Assembly (NCBI RefSeq): GCF_030159255.1 | Contig: NZ_BSCT01000012.1 | Location: 62,001-126,000 of the forward strand | Reading direction: 5' to 3' | Source: Bradyrhizobium sp. SSBR45G | Lineage (GTDB): Bacteria; Pseudomonadota; Alphaproteobacteria; Rhizobiales; Xanthobacteraceae | DNA length: 64,000 bases | Shown: one piece after another, positions 15,837 through 24,887 of the stretch | Position numbering within the stretch: the stretch's first letter is position 1 | How the letters are laid out: the number at the start of each line of letters is the position of its first letter | Program-made: the position numbers and the translations under genes | Notes under the pieces: model-generated | Database searches by the model: none | The model's input: the letters and a program-made list of their open reading frames with translations, nothing else | What the model was told of the DNA's origin: nothing

Positions 15837-17246
15837 TCAGTTTGGCCGTTGGTTGCGGTTGTGAGCGTGGTTTTTGGGTCTGCCTTCGCGATGCAGGAAT
15901 GCAACGCCCTGAATCGACCCGGAGTTGCCGCCGCCTTGCGACGGCCGGTTGGACTCCTGACGATTGCCTGGCAGAGCCGCCATCTTAACATTGGAACGGC
16001 GACGACGGCGAGGGCCTTTTGCGGCTGCACCGCCGTCATTGGTCCGCGCATTCTGCATGCCAGGACGGCCGCCGCGCTGCGGCGGCTTGGCCGGTGCCGC
16101 GGGCTCGCGCTGGCCAGGAATGCGACGATCTTCGCGCGGCAGCGAGATCTTGATCAGCCGTTCGATGTCGCGGAGGTAGGACATTTCGTCCGCTCCGGCG
16201 ACGAGCGAAATCGCAATGCCCTCGGCGCCGGCGCGCGCGGTGCGGCCGATGCGGTGGACATAGGTCTCAGGAACGTTCGGCAGATCGAAATTCACGACAT
16301 GGCTGACGCCGTCGACGTCGATGCCGCGGGCTGCGATGTCGGTCGCGACCAGGGTGCGGATCTCGCCGGTGCGGAACGCCGCAAGGGTCCGCTCGCGATG
16401 GTTCTGCGACTTGTTGCCATGAATGGCCTGGGCGGGAATGCCGGCCTTTTCCAGGCTCTTCACGACCTTGTCGGCGCCGTGCTTGGTGCGGGTGAACACC
16501 AGCGCGCGGTTGACCGGCTCTTCCTTGAGCAGTTGAGCCAGCAGGTTCGGTTTGGCCGAGTGGTCGACCTGGATCACGCGCTGGGCGATACGCTCGACCG
16601 TCGACGAGACCGGCGTCACGGCCACTCTTGCCGGGTCGCGCAGCATGGCATCGGCGAGCTCGGCGATGTCCTTGGGCATGGTGGCCGAGAAGAACAGCGT
16701 CTGCCGCTTGATCGGCAGCTTGGACACGATCTTCCGGATGTCGTTGATGAAGCCCATGTCGAGCATGCGGTCGGCTTCGTCGAGCACCAGGAACTCGACC
16801 TGGTTCAGCTTCAGGGCATTTCCCTGGACGAGGTCGAGCAGCCGGCCTGGCGTGGCGACGAGCACTTCGAGGCCTGGCATGACGGCGCGGACCTGGCGTC
16901 CCATCGGGACGCCGCCGATCGCGAGCGCCGAGGTCAGCCGGATGTGACGGCCGTAGGTGTTGAAGCTGTCGAGAATTTGCCCGGACAGCTCGCGGGTCGG
17001 GCTCAGCACCAGCACGCGCGCCGTCTTCGGCTGCGGCTTGATGCGGTTCTGCAGCAGGCGGTGCAGGATCGGCAGCGCGAACGAGGCGGTCTTGCCGGTT
17101 CCGGTCTGGGCGATGCCGATCACGTCGCGGCCTTCGAGCGCGAGCGGAATGGTCTGGGCCTGGATCGGGGTGGGGGTGGTGTAGTTCTCTTCCTTCAGCG
17201 CGCGCGTCAGCGCGTCGGCGAGGTTAAAATCCTGGAAGGATGTCAA
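15837..17246 (-). CDS. rhlE: DEAD-box RNA helicase (RhlE-like)
   Basis: About 469 residues. All helicase motifs are visible: Q motif TPTPIQAQTIP, motif I AQTGTGKT, PTREL, motif II DEAD, SAT, ATDIAARGID and HRIGRTAR. The C-terminal tail of about 80 residues is Arg/Gly/Asn-rich and basic. RhlE-type helicases act in ribosome assembly and mRNA decay, often in the cold. The domain starts right at TTG 17246 (TSFQDFNLADAL), with GGAAAG about nine bases upstream. The frame is open to 17405, but that extension has no family match. Confidence 0.9.
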   Translation of the reverse strand: MTSFQDFNLADALTRALKEENYTTPTPIQAQTIPLALEGRDVIGIAQTGTGKTASFALPILHRLLQNRIKPQPKTARVLVLSPTRELSGQILDSFNTYGRHIRLTSALAIGGVPMGRQVRAVMPGLEVLVATPGRLLDLVQGNALKLNQVEFLVLDEADRMLDMGFINDIRKIVSKLPIKRQTLFFSATMPKDIAELADAMLRDPARVAVTPVSSTVERIAQRVIQVDHSAKPNLLAQLLKEEPVNRALVFTRTKHGADKVVKSLEKAGIPAQAIHGNKSQNHRERTLAAFRTGEIRTLVATDIAARGIDVDGVSHVVNFDLPNVPETYVHRIGRTARAGAEGIAISLVAGADEMSYLRDIERLIKISLPREDRRIPGQREPAAPAKPPQRGGRPGMQNARTNDGGAAAKGPRRRRRSNVKMAALPGNRQESNRPSQGGGNSGSIQGVAFLHREGRPKNHAHNRNQRPN

Positions 17247-17670
17247 AAGATTGGGCTTTCCATATGAGGATAAGGCCCGTGTCGGCAGGCAGCCGGACGC
17301 GGGAGGGTGGTTGAGAGACACCCGCGTGTTTGGAGCGCCTAGATTGGATGGGGTAAAATGCGAAGCCAGAAGCTCTTGTCGAGCTAAAGAACACGCGGCT
17401 TGCAAAGATCCGGCCGATTCGCCTCGATCTCCGGGTTATATGGAGCAGGTAGACGGCACTTTCAAGGCCGATGCGTAACGGAGCGGCGATACAGCCGGTA
17501 CTCTGCTGCTTTAAATTTAGCCATTCAAAACAAAGTGCATAAATTGTGCGCTCAATGCTGGCTGAATAATCAGTGTCTCTGCCTAAAGTAACGCCAGGGA
17601 GGTGCGGCCTTCCGTCGCGATTTTGCCGAGTTCTCCAGGGGCGTCAGAGACTTACGCGACGTGAACGGCA
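17247..17670. other. Intergenic region between helicase and urea transport genes
   Basis: About 420 bases without a supported gene. The stretch 17490-17580 is markedly AT-rich and could hold the helicase promoter and leader. No CRISPR, tRNA or repeat was recognised. Confidence 0.35.
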
Positions 17671-17685
17671 TGGCATGCTTCTTGC
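17671..17685 (+). promoter_or_regulatory. Sigma-54 (RpoN) -24/-12 promoter of urtA
   Basis: TGGCATG, four bases, TTGC: one base away from the consensus TGGCACG-N4-TTGC, with the invariant GG and GC dinucleotides spaced correctly. It ends 69 bases before the urtA start, leaving room for a leader. Sigma-54 plus NtrC is the normal nitrogen-limitation control of urea uptake in proteobacteria. Confidence 0.78.
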
Positions 17686-17754
17686 GATTCTTCTGCCGCA
17701 GACCGCCGGCCGCCTTGGCTGCGAAGCACGTCTGCGTCAGGGAGATATTACCTC

Positions 17755-19077
17755 ATGCTTACTCGACTCACTCAGGAATTAACGGCGCCGTTCAGCCGCC
17801 GTCGCTGGCTGGCTGCTGCTGCCGGCCTGGCACTCGGCGCGGCCGGCTTCGGCCCGGCCATGGCTGCCGACGACACCATCAAGATCGGCGTTCTGCATTC
17901 GTTGTCCGGAACCATGGCCATCAGCGAAACGACGCTGAAGGATACGATCCTGTTCCTGATCGACGAACAGAACAAGAAGGGCGGCGTGCTCGGCAAGAAG
18001 CTCGAGGCCGTCGTCGTCGACCCCGCTTCGAACTGGCCGCTGTTCGCCGAAAAGGCCCGCGAGCTGATCACCAAGAACAAGGTCGCGGTCGTGTTCGGCT
18101 GCTGGACCTCGGTGTCGCGCAAGTCGGTGCTGCCGGTGTTCAAGGAGCTCAACAGCATCCTGTTCTATCCGGTCCAGTACGAGGGCGAGGAGAGCGAGCG
18201 CAACGTGTTCTACACCGGTGCGGCGCCGAACCAGCAGGCGATCCCGGCGGTCGACTACCTGATGAAGGACGAGAAGGTGAAGCGCTGGGTGCTGGCGGGC
18301 ACCGACTACGTCTATCCGCGCACCACCAACAAGATCCTGGAAGCCTACCTGAAGTCGAAGGGCGTGGCTCAGGAAGACATCATGATCAACTACACGCCGT
18401 TCGGTCACTCCGACTGGCAGACGATCGTCGCCGACATCAAGAAGTTCGGCTCGGCCGGCAAGAAGACCGCGGTGGTCTCCACCATCAACGGCGACGCCAA
18501 CGTTCCGTTCTACAAGGAGCTCGGCAACCAGGGCGTCAAGGCCAAGGACATCCCGGTCGTCGCGTTCTCGGTGGGTGAGGAAGAGCTCGCCGGCATCGAC
18601 ACCAAGCCGCTGGTCGGCCATCTCGCCGCCTGGAACTATTTCGAGTCGATCAAGACCCCGGCCAACGAGAAGTTCATCAAGGAGTGGCAGGCCTACACCA
18701 AGAACCCGAAGCGCGTGACCAACGACCCGATGGAAGCCCACGTGATCGGCTTCAACATGTGGGTGAAGGCGGTCGAGAAGGTCAAGTCCACCGATCCGGA
18801 CAAGGTCATCGACGCCCTCCCGGGCACCGAGGCGCCGAACCTGACCGGCGGCGTGTCCAAGATGCTGCCGAACCACCACATCACCAAGCCGGTGTTCATC
18901 GGCGAGATCAAGGGCGATGGCCAGTTCAGCGTCGTCTACAAGACCAAGGATCTGGTCCCCGGCGACGCCTGGTCGAAGGAGCTCGAGGGCTCCAAGGACC
19001 TGATCGGCGACTGGGTCGGCAAGAAGTGCGGCAACTTCAACGTCAAGACCAACAAGTGCCTGGGCTCGGGCACCTGA
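17755..19077 (+). CDS. urtA: Urea ABC transporter substrate-binding protein UrtA
   Basis: A 440-residue periplasmic binding protein of the leucine/amide family. The signal region has SRRRWLAAAAGLALGAAG, a possible Tat-type twin-arginine signal, with cleavage after AMA. Mature sequence markers are GVLHSLSGTMAISE, FGCWTSVSRKSVLPV and YPVQYEGEE, which are typical of UrtA. It binds urea and delivers it to UrtBC. It follows the sigma-54 promoter and is separated from urtB by a strong hairpin, consistent with excess production of the binding protein. Confidence 0.95.
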   Translation: MLTRLTQELTAPFSRRRWLAAAAGLALGAAGFGPAMAADDTIKIGVLHSLSGTMAISETTLKDTILFLIDEQNKKGGVLGKKLEAVVVDPASNWPLFAEKARELITKNKVAVVFGCWTSVSRKSVLPVFKELNSILFYPVQYEGEESERNVFYTGAAPNQQAIPAVDYLMKDEKVKRWVLAGTDYVYPRTTNKILEAYLKSKGVAQEDIMINYTPFGHSDWQTIVADIKKFGSAGKKTAVVSTINGDANVPFYKELGNQGVKAKDIPVVAFSVGEEELAGIDTKPLVGHLAAWNYFESIKTPANEKFIKEWQAYTKNPKRVTNDPMEAHVIGFNMWVKAVEKVKSTDPDKVIDALPGTEAPNLTGGVSKMLPNHHITKPVFIGEIKGDGQFSVVYKTKDLVPGDAWSKELEGSKDLIGDWVGKKCGNFNVKTNKCLGSGT

Positions 19078-19105
19078 TCTCGACCTGACGAACTCATCAC
19101 GACCG

Positions 19106-19134
19106 GAGAAGGCGGCGATCACTGCCGCCTTCTC
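19106..19134 (+). terminator. Strong stem-loop between urtA and urtB
   Basis: Perfect 11-base arms GAGAAGGCGGC and GCCGCCTTCTC with a seven-base loop, then a pyrimidine run TCTTCC. It could act as a partial terminator or protect the urtA transcript from 3-prime decay. Confidence 0.65.
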
Positions 19135-19158
19135 TCTTCCTCCTGCCGGGGTGGTCCA

Positions 19159-20772
19159 GTGCCTGCCATTGTTCTTGCGATCGTTCGCCGCCTTCTTCTG
19201 TCCATTGCCCTCATCGCGGCTGCCGCTCCGGCCTTCGCGGCCAGTTTCGAAGAATCCGTCGCCAAGTTCGCCAATGACGATTTCTCCGACACCGATGATG
19301 CGGTGAGCGAGATCGCCGTCTCCGGCAACCCGCTGGCGTTCCAGATCATCAGCGCGCTGCAGGACGAGCGGCTGATGTTCGATGCCGAGACCAAGAAGGT
19401 CTATGTCAAGCAGGCCGACGGCAAGATCATCGATGCTGCGACTGGCGCTGTCGTCGACAAGCTTCCCGACACTGCCGCCGCGGTCAGTCTCAACAACCGT
19501 TTGCGCCGGACCGTCGATGCCGCGCTCGGCGGCCTCACTCTTCTTTCGCCCGATCTCAGCACCCGCCTGTCGGCCGCGAAATCCGTTTTCAAGTCGCATG
19601 ACGAGGCGACGCTGCCGACCGTGGAATCGGCGCTCGCCAAGGAAACCAACCGCGGCGTCAAGCAGGCGCTGACCGAGGCGCGCGCCGCCATTCTGCTGTT
19701 CAAGTCCGACGCCAGCGAGGTCGACAAGCTCGAAGCGGTTGCGACCATCAGGGCGCGCAGCGATCAGGAGGCCCTGGCGCTGCTGACCGAGATCAGCAGC
19801 GGCGATCAGCCCCCGAGCGTCGCCAAAGCCGCCGCGGGCGCGATCGCCTCGATCCAGAGCTCGCTTGCGATCTGGTCCGGGGTGCAGAACGCCTGGTATG
19901 GCCTCTCGCTCGGATCGGTACTGCTGCTCGCGGCCATCGGCCTTGCCATCACCTTCGGCGTCATGGGCGTCATCAACATGGCCCATGGCGAGATGGTGAT
20001 GCTGGGGGCCTACACGACCTTCGTCGTCCAGGAGATCATCCGCACGCGCTATCCGGCGCTGTTCGACTATTCGCTGCTGATCGCGGCGCCGCTGGCCTTC
20101 CTGGTGGCCGGCGCGATCGGCGTGGTCATCGAACGGACCATCATCCGCTTCCTCTATGGGCGTCCGCTGGAGACGCTGCTCGCCACCTGGGGGCTGTCGC
20201 TGATCCTGCAACAGGCGGTGCGCTCGGCGTTCGGTCCGACCAACCGCGAGGTCGGCAACCCCTCCTGGATGAGCGGCGCCTTCGAGCTTGGCCAGATCAC
20301 CATCACCTACAACCGGCTCTGGATCCTCTGTTTCACCATGGCGGTGTTCGCGATCTTGCTCGCCATGCTGCGCTACACGGCTTTGGGCCTGGAGATGCGC
20401 GCGGTCACACAGAACCGGCGCATGGCGGCCTCGATGGGTATTGCGACCTCGCGGGTCGATGCGCTCACCTTCGGGCTGGGCTCGGGCATTGCCGGCATCG
20501 CCGGCGTGGCGCTGTCGCAGATCGACAATGTCAGCCCCAATCTCGGCCAGAGCTACATCATCGATTCCTTCATGGTCGTCGTGTTCGGCGGCGTCGGCAA
20601 TCTCTGGGGCACCCTGGTCGGCGCCTTCACGCTTGGCATCGCCAACAAGTTCCTGGAGCCGGTGGCGGGCGCCGTGCTCGGCAAGATCGCGATCCTGGTG
20701 CTGATCATCCTGTTCATTCAGAAGCGCCCGCGCGGCCTGTTCGCGCTCAAGGGCCGGGCGGTGGAAGCATGA
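19159..20772 (+). CDS. urtB: Urea ABC transporter permease UrtB
   Basis: A 537-residue LivH-type permease. It has a signal-like N-terminus, a periplasmic helical domain of about 230 residues (characteristic of UrtB, absent from LivH), and then a membrane domain with eight or so helices, including ITFGVMGVINMAHGEMVMLG and GVGNLWGTLVGAFTLGIANK. The start is GTG 19159. It overlaps urtC by 4 bases (ATGA), so translation is coupled. It forms the channel with UrtC. Confidence 0.94.
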   Translation: MPAIVLAIVRRLLLSIALIAAAAPAFAASFEESVAKFANDDFSDTDDAVSEIAVSGNPLAFQIISALQDERLMFDAETKKVYVKQADGKIIDAATGAVVDKLPDTAAAVSLNNRLRRTVDAALGGLTLLSPDLSTRLSAAKSVFKSHDEATLPTVESALAKETNRGVKQALTEARAAILLFKSDASEVDKLEAVATIRARSDQEALALLTEISSGDQPPSVAKAAAGAIASIQSSLAIWSGVQNAWYGLSLGSVLLLAAIGLAITFGVMGVINMAHGEMVMLGAYTTFVVQEIIRTRYPALFDYSLLIAAPLAFLVAGAIGVVIERTIIRFLYGRPLETLLATWGLSLILQQAVRSAFGPTNREVGNPSWMSGAFELGQITITYNRLWILCFTMAVFAILLAMLRYTALGLEMRAVTQNRRMAASMGIATSRVDALTFGLGSGIAGIAGVALSQIDNVSPNLGQSYIIDSFMVVVFGGVGNLWGTLVGAFTLGIANKFLEPVAGAVLGKIAILVLIILFIQKRPRGLFALKGRAVEA

Positions 20773-21932
20773 TGCCGCATATGCTGACGAGGTCGCTGGA
20801 CCGCGCCGCGACCATCTTCGTGCTGGTCGTTGCGGCCTGCGGCATCCTGATTCCGCTGTCCAATCTGCTGCTGCCGGCCGGCTCGGCCTTGCAGGTGCCG
20901 ACCTATCTGGTCGCGCTGTGGGGCAAATATGTCTGCTACGCCATCCTGGCGCTCTCGATCGACCTGATCTGGGGCTATTGCGGCATTCTCTCGCTCGGCC
21001 ACGGCGCGTTCTTCGCGCTCGGCGGCTACGCGATGGGCATGTACCTGATGCGCCAGATCGGCACCCGCGGCGTCTATGGCAATCCGATCCTGCCCGACTT
21101 CATGGTGTTCCTGAACTATTCCAAGCTGCCCTGGTACTGGTACGGCTTCGACATGTTCTGGTTCGCAGCGCTGATGGTGCTCGTCGTGCCCGGCCTGCTC
21201 GCCTTCTGCTTCGGATGGCTCGCCTTCCGCTCGCGCGTGACCGGCGTCTATCTGTCGATCATCACCCAGGCGATGACCTATGCGCTGCTGCTCGCCTTCT
21301 TCCGCAACGATTTCGGCTTCGGCGGCAATAACGGCCTGACCGACTTCAAGGATATCCTCGGCTTCAACGTCCAGGCGGAGGGCACCCGCGCCGCGCTGTT
21401 TGCGCTGAGCTGCCTCTCACTCATTCTGGCCTTCCTGATCTGCCGGGCCGTCGTGTCGTCGAAACTCGGTAAGGTGCTGATTGCAATCCGCGACGCCGAG
21501 TCCCGCACGCGCTTCCTCGGCTATCGCGTCGAGTCCTACAAGCTGTTCGTGTTCACGCTGTCGGCCTGCATGGCCGGCGTCGCAGGCGCGCTTTATGTTC
21601 CGCAGGTCGGCATCATCAACCCCTCGGAGTTTGCGCCGGGCAATTCGATCGAAGCCGTGATCTGGGTGGCAGTCGGCGGTCGCGGCACGCTGGTCGGCGC
21701 CGCACTCGGCGCCGTCGTCGTGAACTACGCCAAGACGTTCTTCACGTCTGGCGTGCTGGCGCCCTACTGGCTGTTCATGCTCGGTGCGCTGTTCGTGCTC
21801 GTGACCCTGCTGCTGCCCAAGGGCATCATCGGCACCTTCAATTCGTGGTGGGACCAGTTCACCAGCAAGACGCCGAACGCCGACAGCGCCGCCCGCGAGG
21901 ACGGCGTCACCGAACCCAAGATGGCGGAGTGA
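20769..21932 (+). CDS. urtC: Urea ABC transporter permease UrtC
   Basis: A 387-residue LivM-type permease with about ten membrane segments. Family markers include CYAILALSIDLIWGYCGILS, LGHGAFFALGGYAMGMYLM and the cytoplasmic coupling region RDAESRTRFLGYRVESYK. With UrtB it makes the translocation pore for urea. It starts within the urtB stop and is followed four bases later by urtD. Length fits UrtC. Confidence 0.94.
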   Translation: MMPHMLTRSLDRAATIFVLVVAACGILIPLSNLLLPAGSALQVPTYLVALWGKYVCYAILALSIDLIWGYCGILSLGHGAFFALGGYAMGMYLMRQIGTRGVYGNPILPDFMVFLNYSKLPWYWYGFDMFWFAALMVLVVPGLLAFCFGWLAFRSRVTGVYLSIITQAMTYALLLAFFRNDFGFGGNNGLTDFKDILGFNVQAEGTRAALFALSCLSLILAFLICRAVVSSKLGKVLIAIRDAESRTRFLGYRVESYKLFVFTLSACMAGVAGALYVPQVGIINPSEFAPGNSIEAVIWVAVGGRGTLVGAALGAVVVNYAKTFFTSGVLAPYWLFMLGALFVLVTLLLPKGIIGTFNSWWDQFTSKTPNADSAAREDGVTEPKMAE

Positions 21933-21936
21933 GCGC

Positions 21937-22698
21937 ATGAACGTGATGGATACGCGATCGACCTCGGCGCTGCTCTACCTCGACGCCGTGCATGTCTCTT
22001 TCGATGGCTTCCACGCCATCAACAACCTCTCGCTGGCACTCGAGCCGGGCGAGATGCGCGCCATCATCGGCCCGAACGGCGCCGGCAAGACCACGATGAT
22101 GGACATCATCACCGGCAAGACCAAGCCGGACGAGGGCACGGTGCTGTTCGACGGCAAGACCGACCTGACCCGCCTCGACGAGACCCGCATCGCCGAACTC
22201 GGCATCGGCCGCAAGTTTCAGAAGCCGACCGTGTTCGAGAGCCAATCGGTCGAGGACAATTTGCTGCTCGCGCTCAACGTCGACCACAGCGTCAAGGGCA
22301 CGTTGTTCTGGCGTGGCTCGAGGGGCGAGGCCGAGCAGATCGACAAGGTGCTGGAGACGGTGCGGCTCAAGGATGTCCGCCGCAAGCTCGCCGGCAGCCT
22401 GTCTCATGGCCAGAAGCAGTGGCTGGAGATCGGCATGCTGCTGGCGCAGGATCCGAAGCTGCTGCTGGTCGACGAGCCGGTGGCCGGCATGACCGATGTC
22501 GAGACGCATCAGACTGCCGAGCTGCTCAAGGAAATCAACAAGGATCATACCGTCATGGTCGTCGAGCACGACATGACCTTCGTCCGCGAGCTCGGCGTCA
22601 AGGTCACCTGCCTGCATGAAGGCACTGTCCTGGCCGAGGGCACCATCGATCAGGTGTCGTCGAACGATCGGGTGATCGAGGTCTATCTGGGCCGCTAG
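21937..22698 (+). CDS. urtD: Urea ABC transporter ATP-binding protein UrtD
   Basis: A 253-residue ATPase of the LivG type. The Walker A is GPNGAGKTT, the signature is LSHGQKQWLEIGML with His replacing the more usual Gly, and Walker B is LLLVDEPVAGM, followed by VVEHDM. It energises urea import with UrtE. It follows urtC directly; a 30-base imperfect inverted repeat separates it from urtE. Confidence 0.94.
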   Translation: MNVMDTRSTSALLYLDAVHVSFDGFHAINNLSLALEPGEMRAIIGPNGAGKTTMMDIITGKTKPDEGTVLFDGKTDLTRLDETRIAELGIGRKFQKPTVFESQSVEDNLLLALNVDHSVKGTLFWRGSRGEAEQIDKVLETVRLKDVRRKLAGSLSHGQKQWLEIGMLLAQDPKLLLVDEPVAGMTDVETHQTAELLKEINKDHTVMVVEHDMTFVRELGVKVTCLHEGTVLAEGTIDQVSSNDRVIEVYLGR

Positions 22699-22704
22699 CT
22701 GGTC

Positions 22705-22794
22705 GGCGAATAGCGAATGGCGAGTAGCGAATAGGGCAAGGGACGATGACGCAGAGAATTCAATCTATTCGCTATTCGCTATTCGCCATTCGCC
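22705..22794. repeat. Imperfect 30-base inverted repeat between urtD and urtE
   Basis: Left arm 22705-22734 and right arm 22765-22794 are built of CGAATAG/CGAATGG units and pair with three mismatches in 30 bases. It reads like a dispersed intergenic palindrome inserted in the operon. It would form a long hairpin in the transcript. Confidence 0.75.
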
Positions 22795-22816
22795 CATCAA
22801 CGACCGGAGGCCGCTG

Positions 22817-23512
22817 ATGCTGAGCGTCGACAACATCAACCTCTATTACGGCGCCGCCCAGGCGCTGCGCGGCGTCTCGATCGCGGCGGAGCCCGGCAAG
22901 GTCACCTGCGTGCTCGGCCGCAATGGCGTCGGCAAGACCTCGCTGCTGCGGGCGCTGGTCGGGCAGTATCCGCTGGCCTCCGGCACCATCACCTTCGACG
23001 GCGCCGACATCACCCATCTCAAGCCCTATGAGCGGGCGCGCAAGGGCATCGGCTTCGTGCCGCAGGGCCGCGAGATATTCCCGCTGCTCACGGTCGAGGA
23101 AAACCTCAAGACCGGCTTCGGTCCGCTGAAGCGCGCCGACCGCAGCATCCCGGACGACGTGTTCTCGCTGTTTCCGGTGCTGCAGTCGATGCTCGGCCGG
23201 CGCGGTGGCGACCTCTCCGGCGGCCAGCAGCAGCAGCTCGCGATCGGGCGGGCCATGGTGATGCGGCCAAAGGTGCTGCTGCTGGACGAGCCGACCGAGG
23301 GCATCCAGCCCTCGATCATCAAGGACATCGGCCGGGCCATTTCGTACCTGCGTAATCTCGGCAATATCGCCATCGTACTGGTCGAGCAGTATCTCGACTT
23401 TGCCTGCGAACTCGGCGACAACTTCGCGGTCATGGATCGCGGCGCGGTCAAGTTCACTTGCACGCGCGCCAATCTCGATCCGGCCGAGATCAGCCGCCAG
23501 ATGGCGCTGTGA
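22817..23512 (+). CDS. urtE: Urea ABC transporter ATP-binding protein UrtE
   Basis: A 231-residue LivF-type ATPase. Walker A is GRNGVGKTS, the signature LSGGQQQQLAIGRAM, and Walker B LLLDEPTEGIQPSI. UrtE pairs with UrtD on the cytoplasmic side of the urea importer. GGAGG lies just before ATG 22817. It is followed 59 bases later by ureD, so import and hydrolysis genes form one run. Confidence 0.94.
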   Translation: MLSVDNINLYYGAAQALRGVSIAAEPGKVTCVLGRNGVGKTSLLRALVGQYPLASGTITFDGADITHLKPYERARKGIGFVPQGREIFPLLTVEENLKTGFGPLKRADRSIPDDVFSLFPVLQSMLGRRGGDLSGGQQQQLAIGRAMVMRPKVLLLDEPTEGIQPSIIKDIGRAISYLRNLGNIAIVLVEQYLDFACELGDNFAVMDRGAVKFTCTRANLDPAEISRQMAL

Positions 23513-23571
23513 CCACGACGTAGCTTCCCGACGCGGGCTCGCCTCGCGTCTGGTCCCAGGGGAGGGGATCG

Positions 23572-24408
23572 ATGCGGGCCGATCCCGCCAACGCCGCTGC
23601 CGATATTTTCGAGGCCAACCGCGCCCGCGGCGCGGTGCGCTTCGACGCGCGGCTGCAGGACGGCATGACGCGTCGCCATCATCTGCATGAATCCGGCTCG
23701 CTACGGGTGCGCTTTCCCTCGCCCGAGGACGGTGGCCTGTCAGCGATGTTCGTCAATACGGCCGGCGGCATCGCCGGCGGCGATCGCTTCGCGATCGAGG
23801 TCGCGGCCGGCGAGGGCAGCCGCGTGACGCTGTCGAGCGCCGCGGCCGAAAAGGTCTATCGCGCCGCCGGCAAGCCTGCGGAGCTCGATATCGCGCTGAG
23901 CGCCCATGCGGGTGCCCACATCTCCTGGCTGCCGCAGGAAACGATCCTGTTCGACCGCGCCCGCATCCGTCGCCGCATCGACATCGACCTCGCGGCCACC
24001 GCCTCGCTGCTGCTGTGCGAGATCGTCGTGTTCGGGCGCACGGCCATGGGGGAGACGATGCGCGAGGGCGAGTTCGTCGACCGCTGGCGGGTCCGGCGCG
24101 GCGGCAAGCTGGTGTTCGCCGAGACGGTCCGCCTCGACGGGGACATTAGCGACAAACTGGCGCAGCCGGCCATCGCCAAGGGCGCAGCCGCGATCGGGAC
24201 CGCGCTGATCGTCCCAGGCGACGCCGCACTGGTCGAGCGCATCAGGGAGAGCCTGCCGGCCTTCCGTGGAGAGGCCGGGTTGTCGGCCTGGAATGGATTT
24301 GCAATGGCGCGCTTCTGTGCCCAAGATGCCGCGAGCCTGCGTGCCGACATGATGGCGGTGCTTGGCTGTGCGTCGACCGGGCCGTTGCCGCGGCTGTGGC
24401 TCAACTAG
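23572..24408 (+). CDS. ureD: Urease accessory protein UreD
   Basis: A 278-residue UreD/UreH. Family markers are FVNTAGGIAGGDRFAIEV, the segment LPQETILFDRARIRRRIDID, and CEIVVFGRTAMGE. UreD binds apo-urease and, with UreF and UreG, forms the complex that inserts nickel and carbamylates the active-site Lys. It opens the urease part of the gene run. Length is normal for rhizobial UreD. Confidence 0.93.
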   Translation: MRADPANAAADIFEANRARGAVRFDARLQDGMTRRHHLHESGSLRVRFPSPEDGGLSAMFVNTAGGIAGGDRFAIEVAAGEGSRVTLSSAAAEKVYRAAGKPAELDIALSAHAGAHISWLPQETILFDRARIRRRIDIDLAATASLLLCEIVVFGRTAMGETMREGEFVDRWRVRRGGKLVFAETVRLDGDISDKLAQPAIAKGAAAIGTALIVPGDAALVERIRESLPAFRGEAGLSAWNGFAMARFCAQDAASLRADMMAVLGCASTGPLPRLWLN

Positions 24409-24456
24409 ACGTTTACCAACTGACGATCATTAGAAGACGATCACAAGAGAGTCCGC

Positions 24457-24759
24457 ATGAACCTGTCTCCCCGCGAAAAGGACAAGCTCCTGATCTCGAT
24501 GGCCGCCATCGTGGCGCGCCGCAGGCTTGAGCGCGGCGTCAAGCTGAATCATCCCGAGGCGGTCGCGATCATCTCCGATTTCATCCTCGAAGGCGCGCGC
24601 GACGGCCGCACTGTAGCCGAACTGATGCAGGCTGGCGCCCAGGTCCTGACCCGCGACCAAGTGATGCCTGGCATCCCCGAGATGATCCATGACATCCAGG
24701 TCGAAGCGACGTTTCCGGACGGCACCAAGCTGGTCACGGTGCACGAGCCGATCCGCTAA
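24457..24759 (+). CDS. ureA: Urease gamma subunit UreA
   Basis: A 100-residue gamma subunit starting MNLSPREKDKLLISMAAIVA, with the conserved LNHPEAVAIISDFILEGARD and PGIPEMIHDIQVEATFPDGT. UreA, UreB and UreC form the nickel metalloenzyme that hydrolyses urea to ammonia and carbamate. It is a separate gene, not fused to ureB. A 105-base dispersed palindrome separates it from ureB. Confidence 0.97.
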   Translation: MNLSPREKDKLLISMAAIVARRRLERGVKLNHPEAVAIISDFILEGARDGRTVAELMQAGAQVLTRDQVMPGIPEMIHDIQVEATFPDGTKLVTVHEPIR

Positions 24760-24768
24760 ATCATTGCA

Positions 24769-24874
24769 CGTCACTCCGGGACGGCGCGCAGCGCCGGGCC
24801 CGGAATCCAGAGATGGCTTGAAAACAATCGTTTGAGATTCCGGGTTCGGTCCTGCGAACCGCCCCGGAATGACG
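24769..24874. repeat. Dispersed intergenic palindrome between ureA and ureB
   Basis: The ends read CGTCACTCCGGG and CCCCGGAATGACG, nearly complementary, with inner arms CCCGGAATCCAGAG and GATTCCGGGTTCGG. This is the layout of the REP-like elements scattered through Bradyrhizobium. That it is dispersed is recalled, not tested here. Confidence 0.75.
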
Positions 24875-24887
24875 GAGAAAAAGCGAA

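Noticed and set aside
17779..20211. An 810-codon open frame on the - strand
   Set aside because: Antisense to urtA and urtB. No recognisable domain, and repeats of low-complexity residues.
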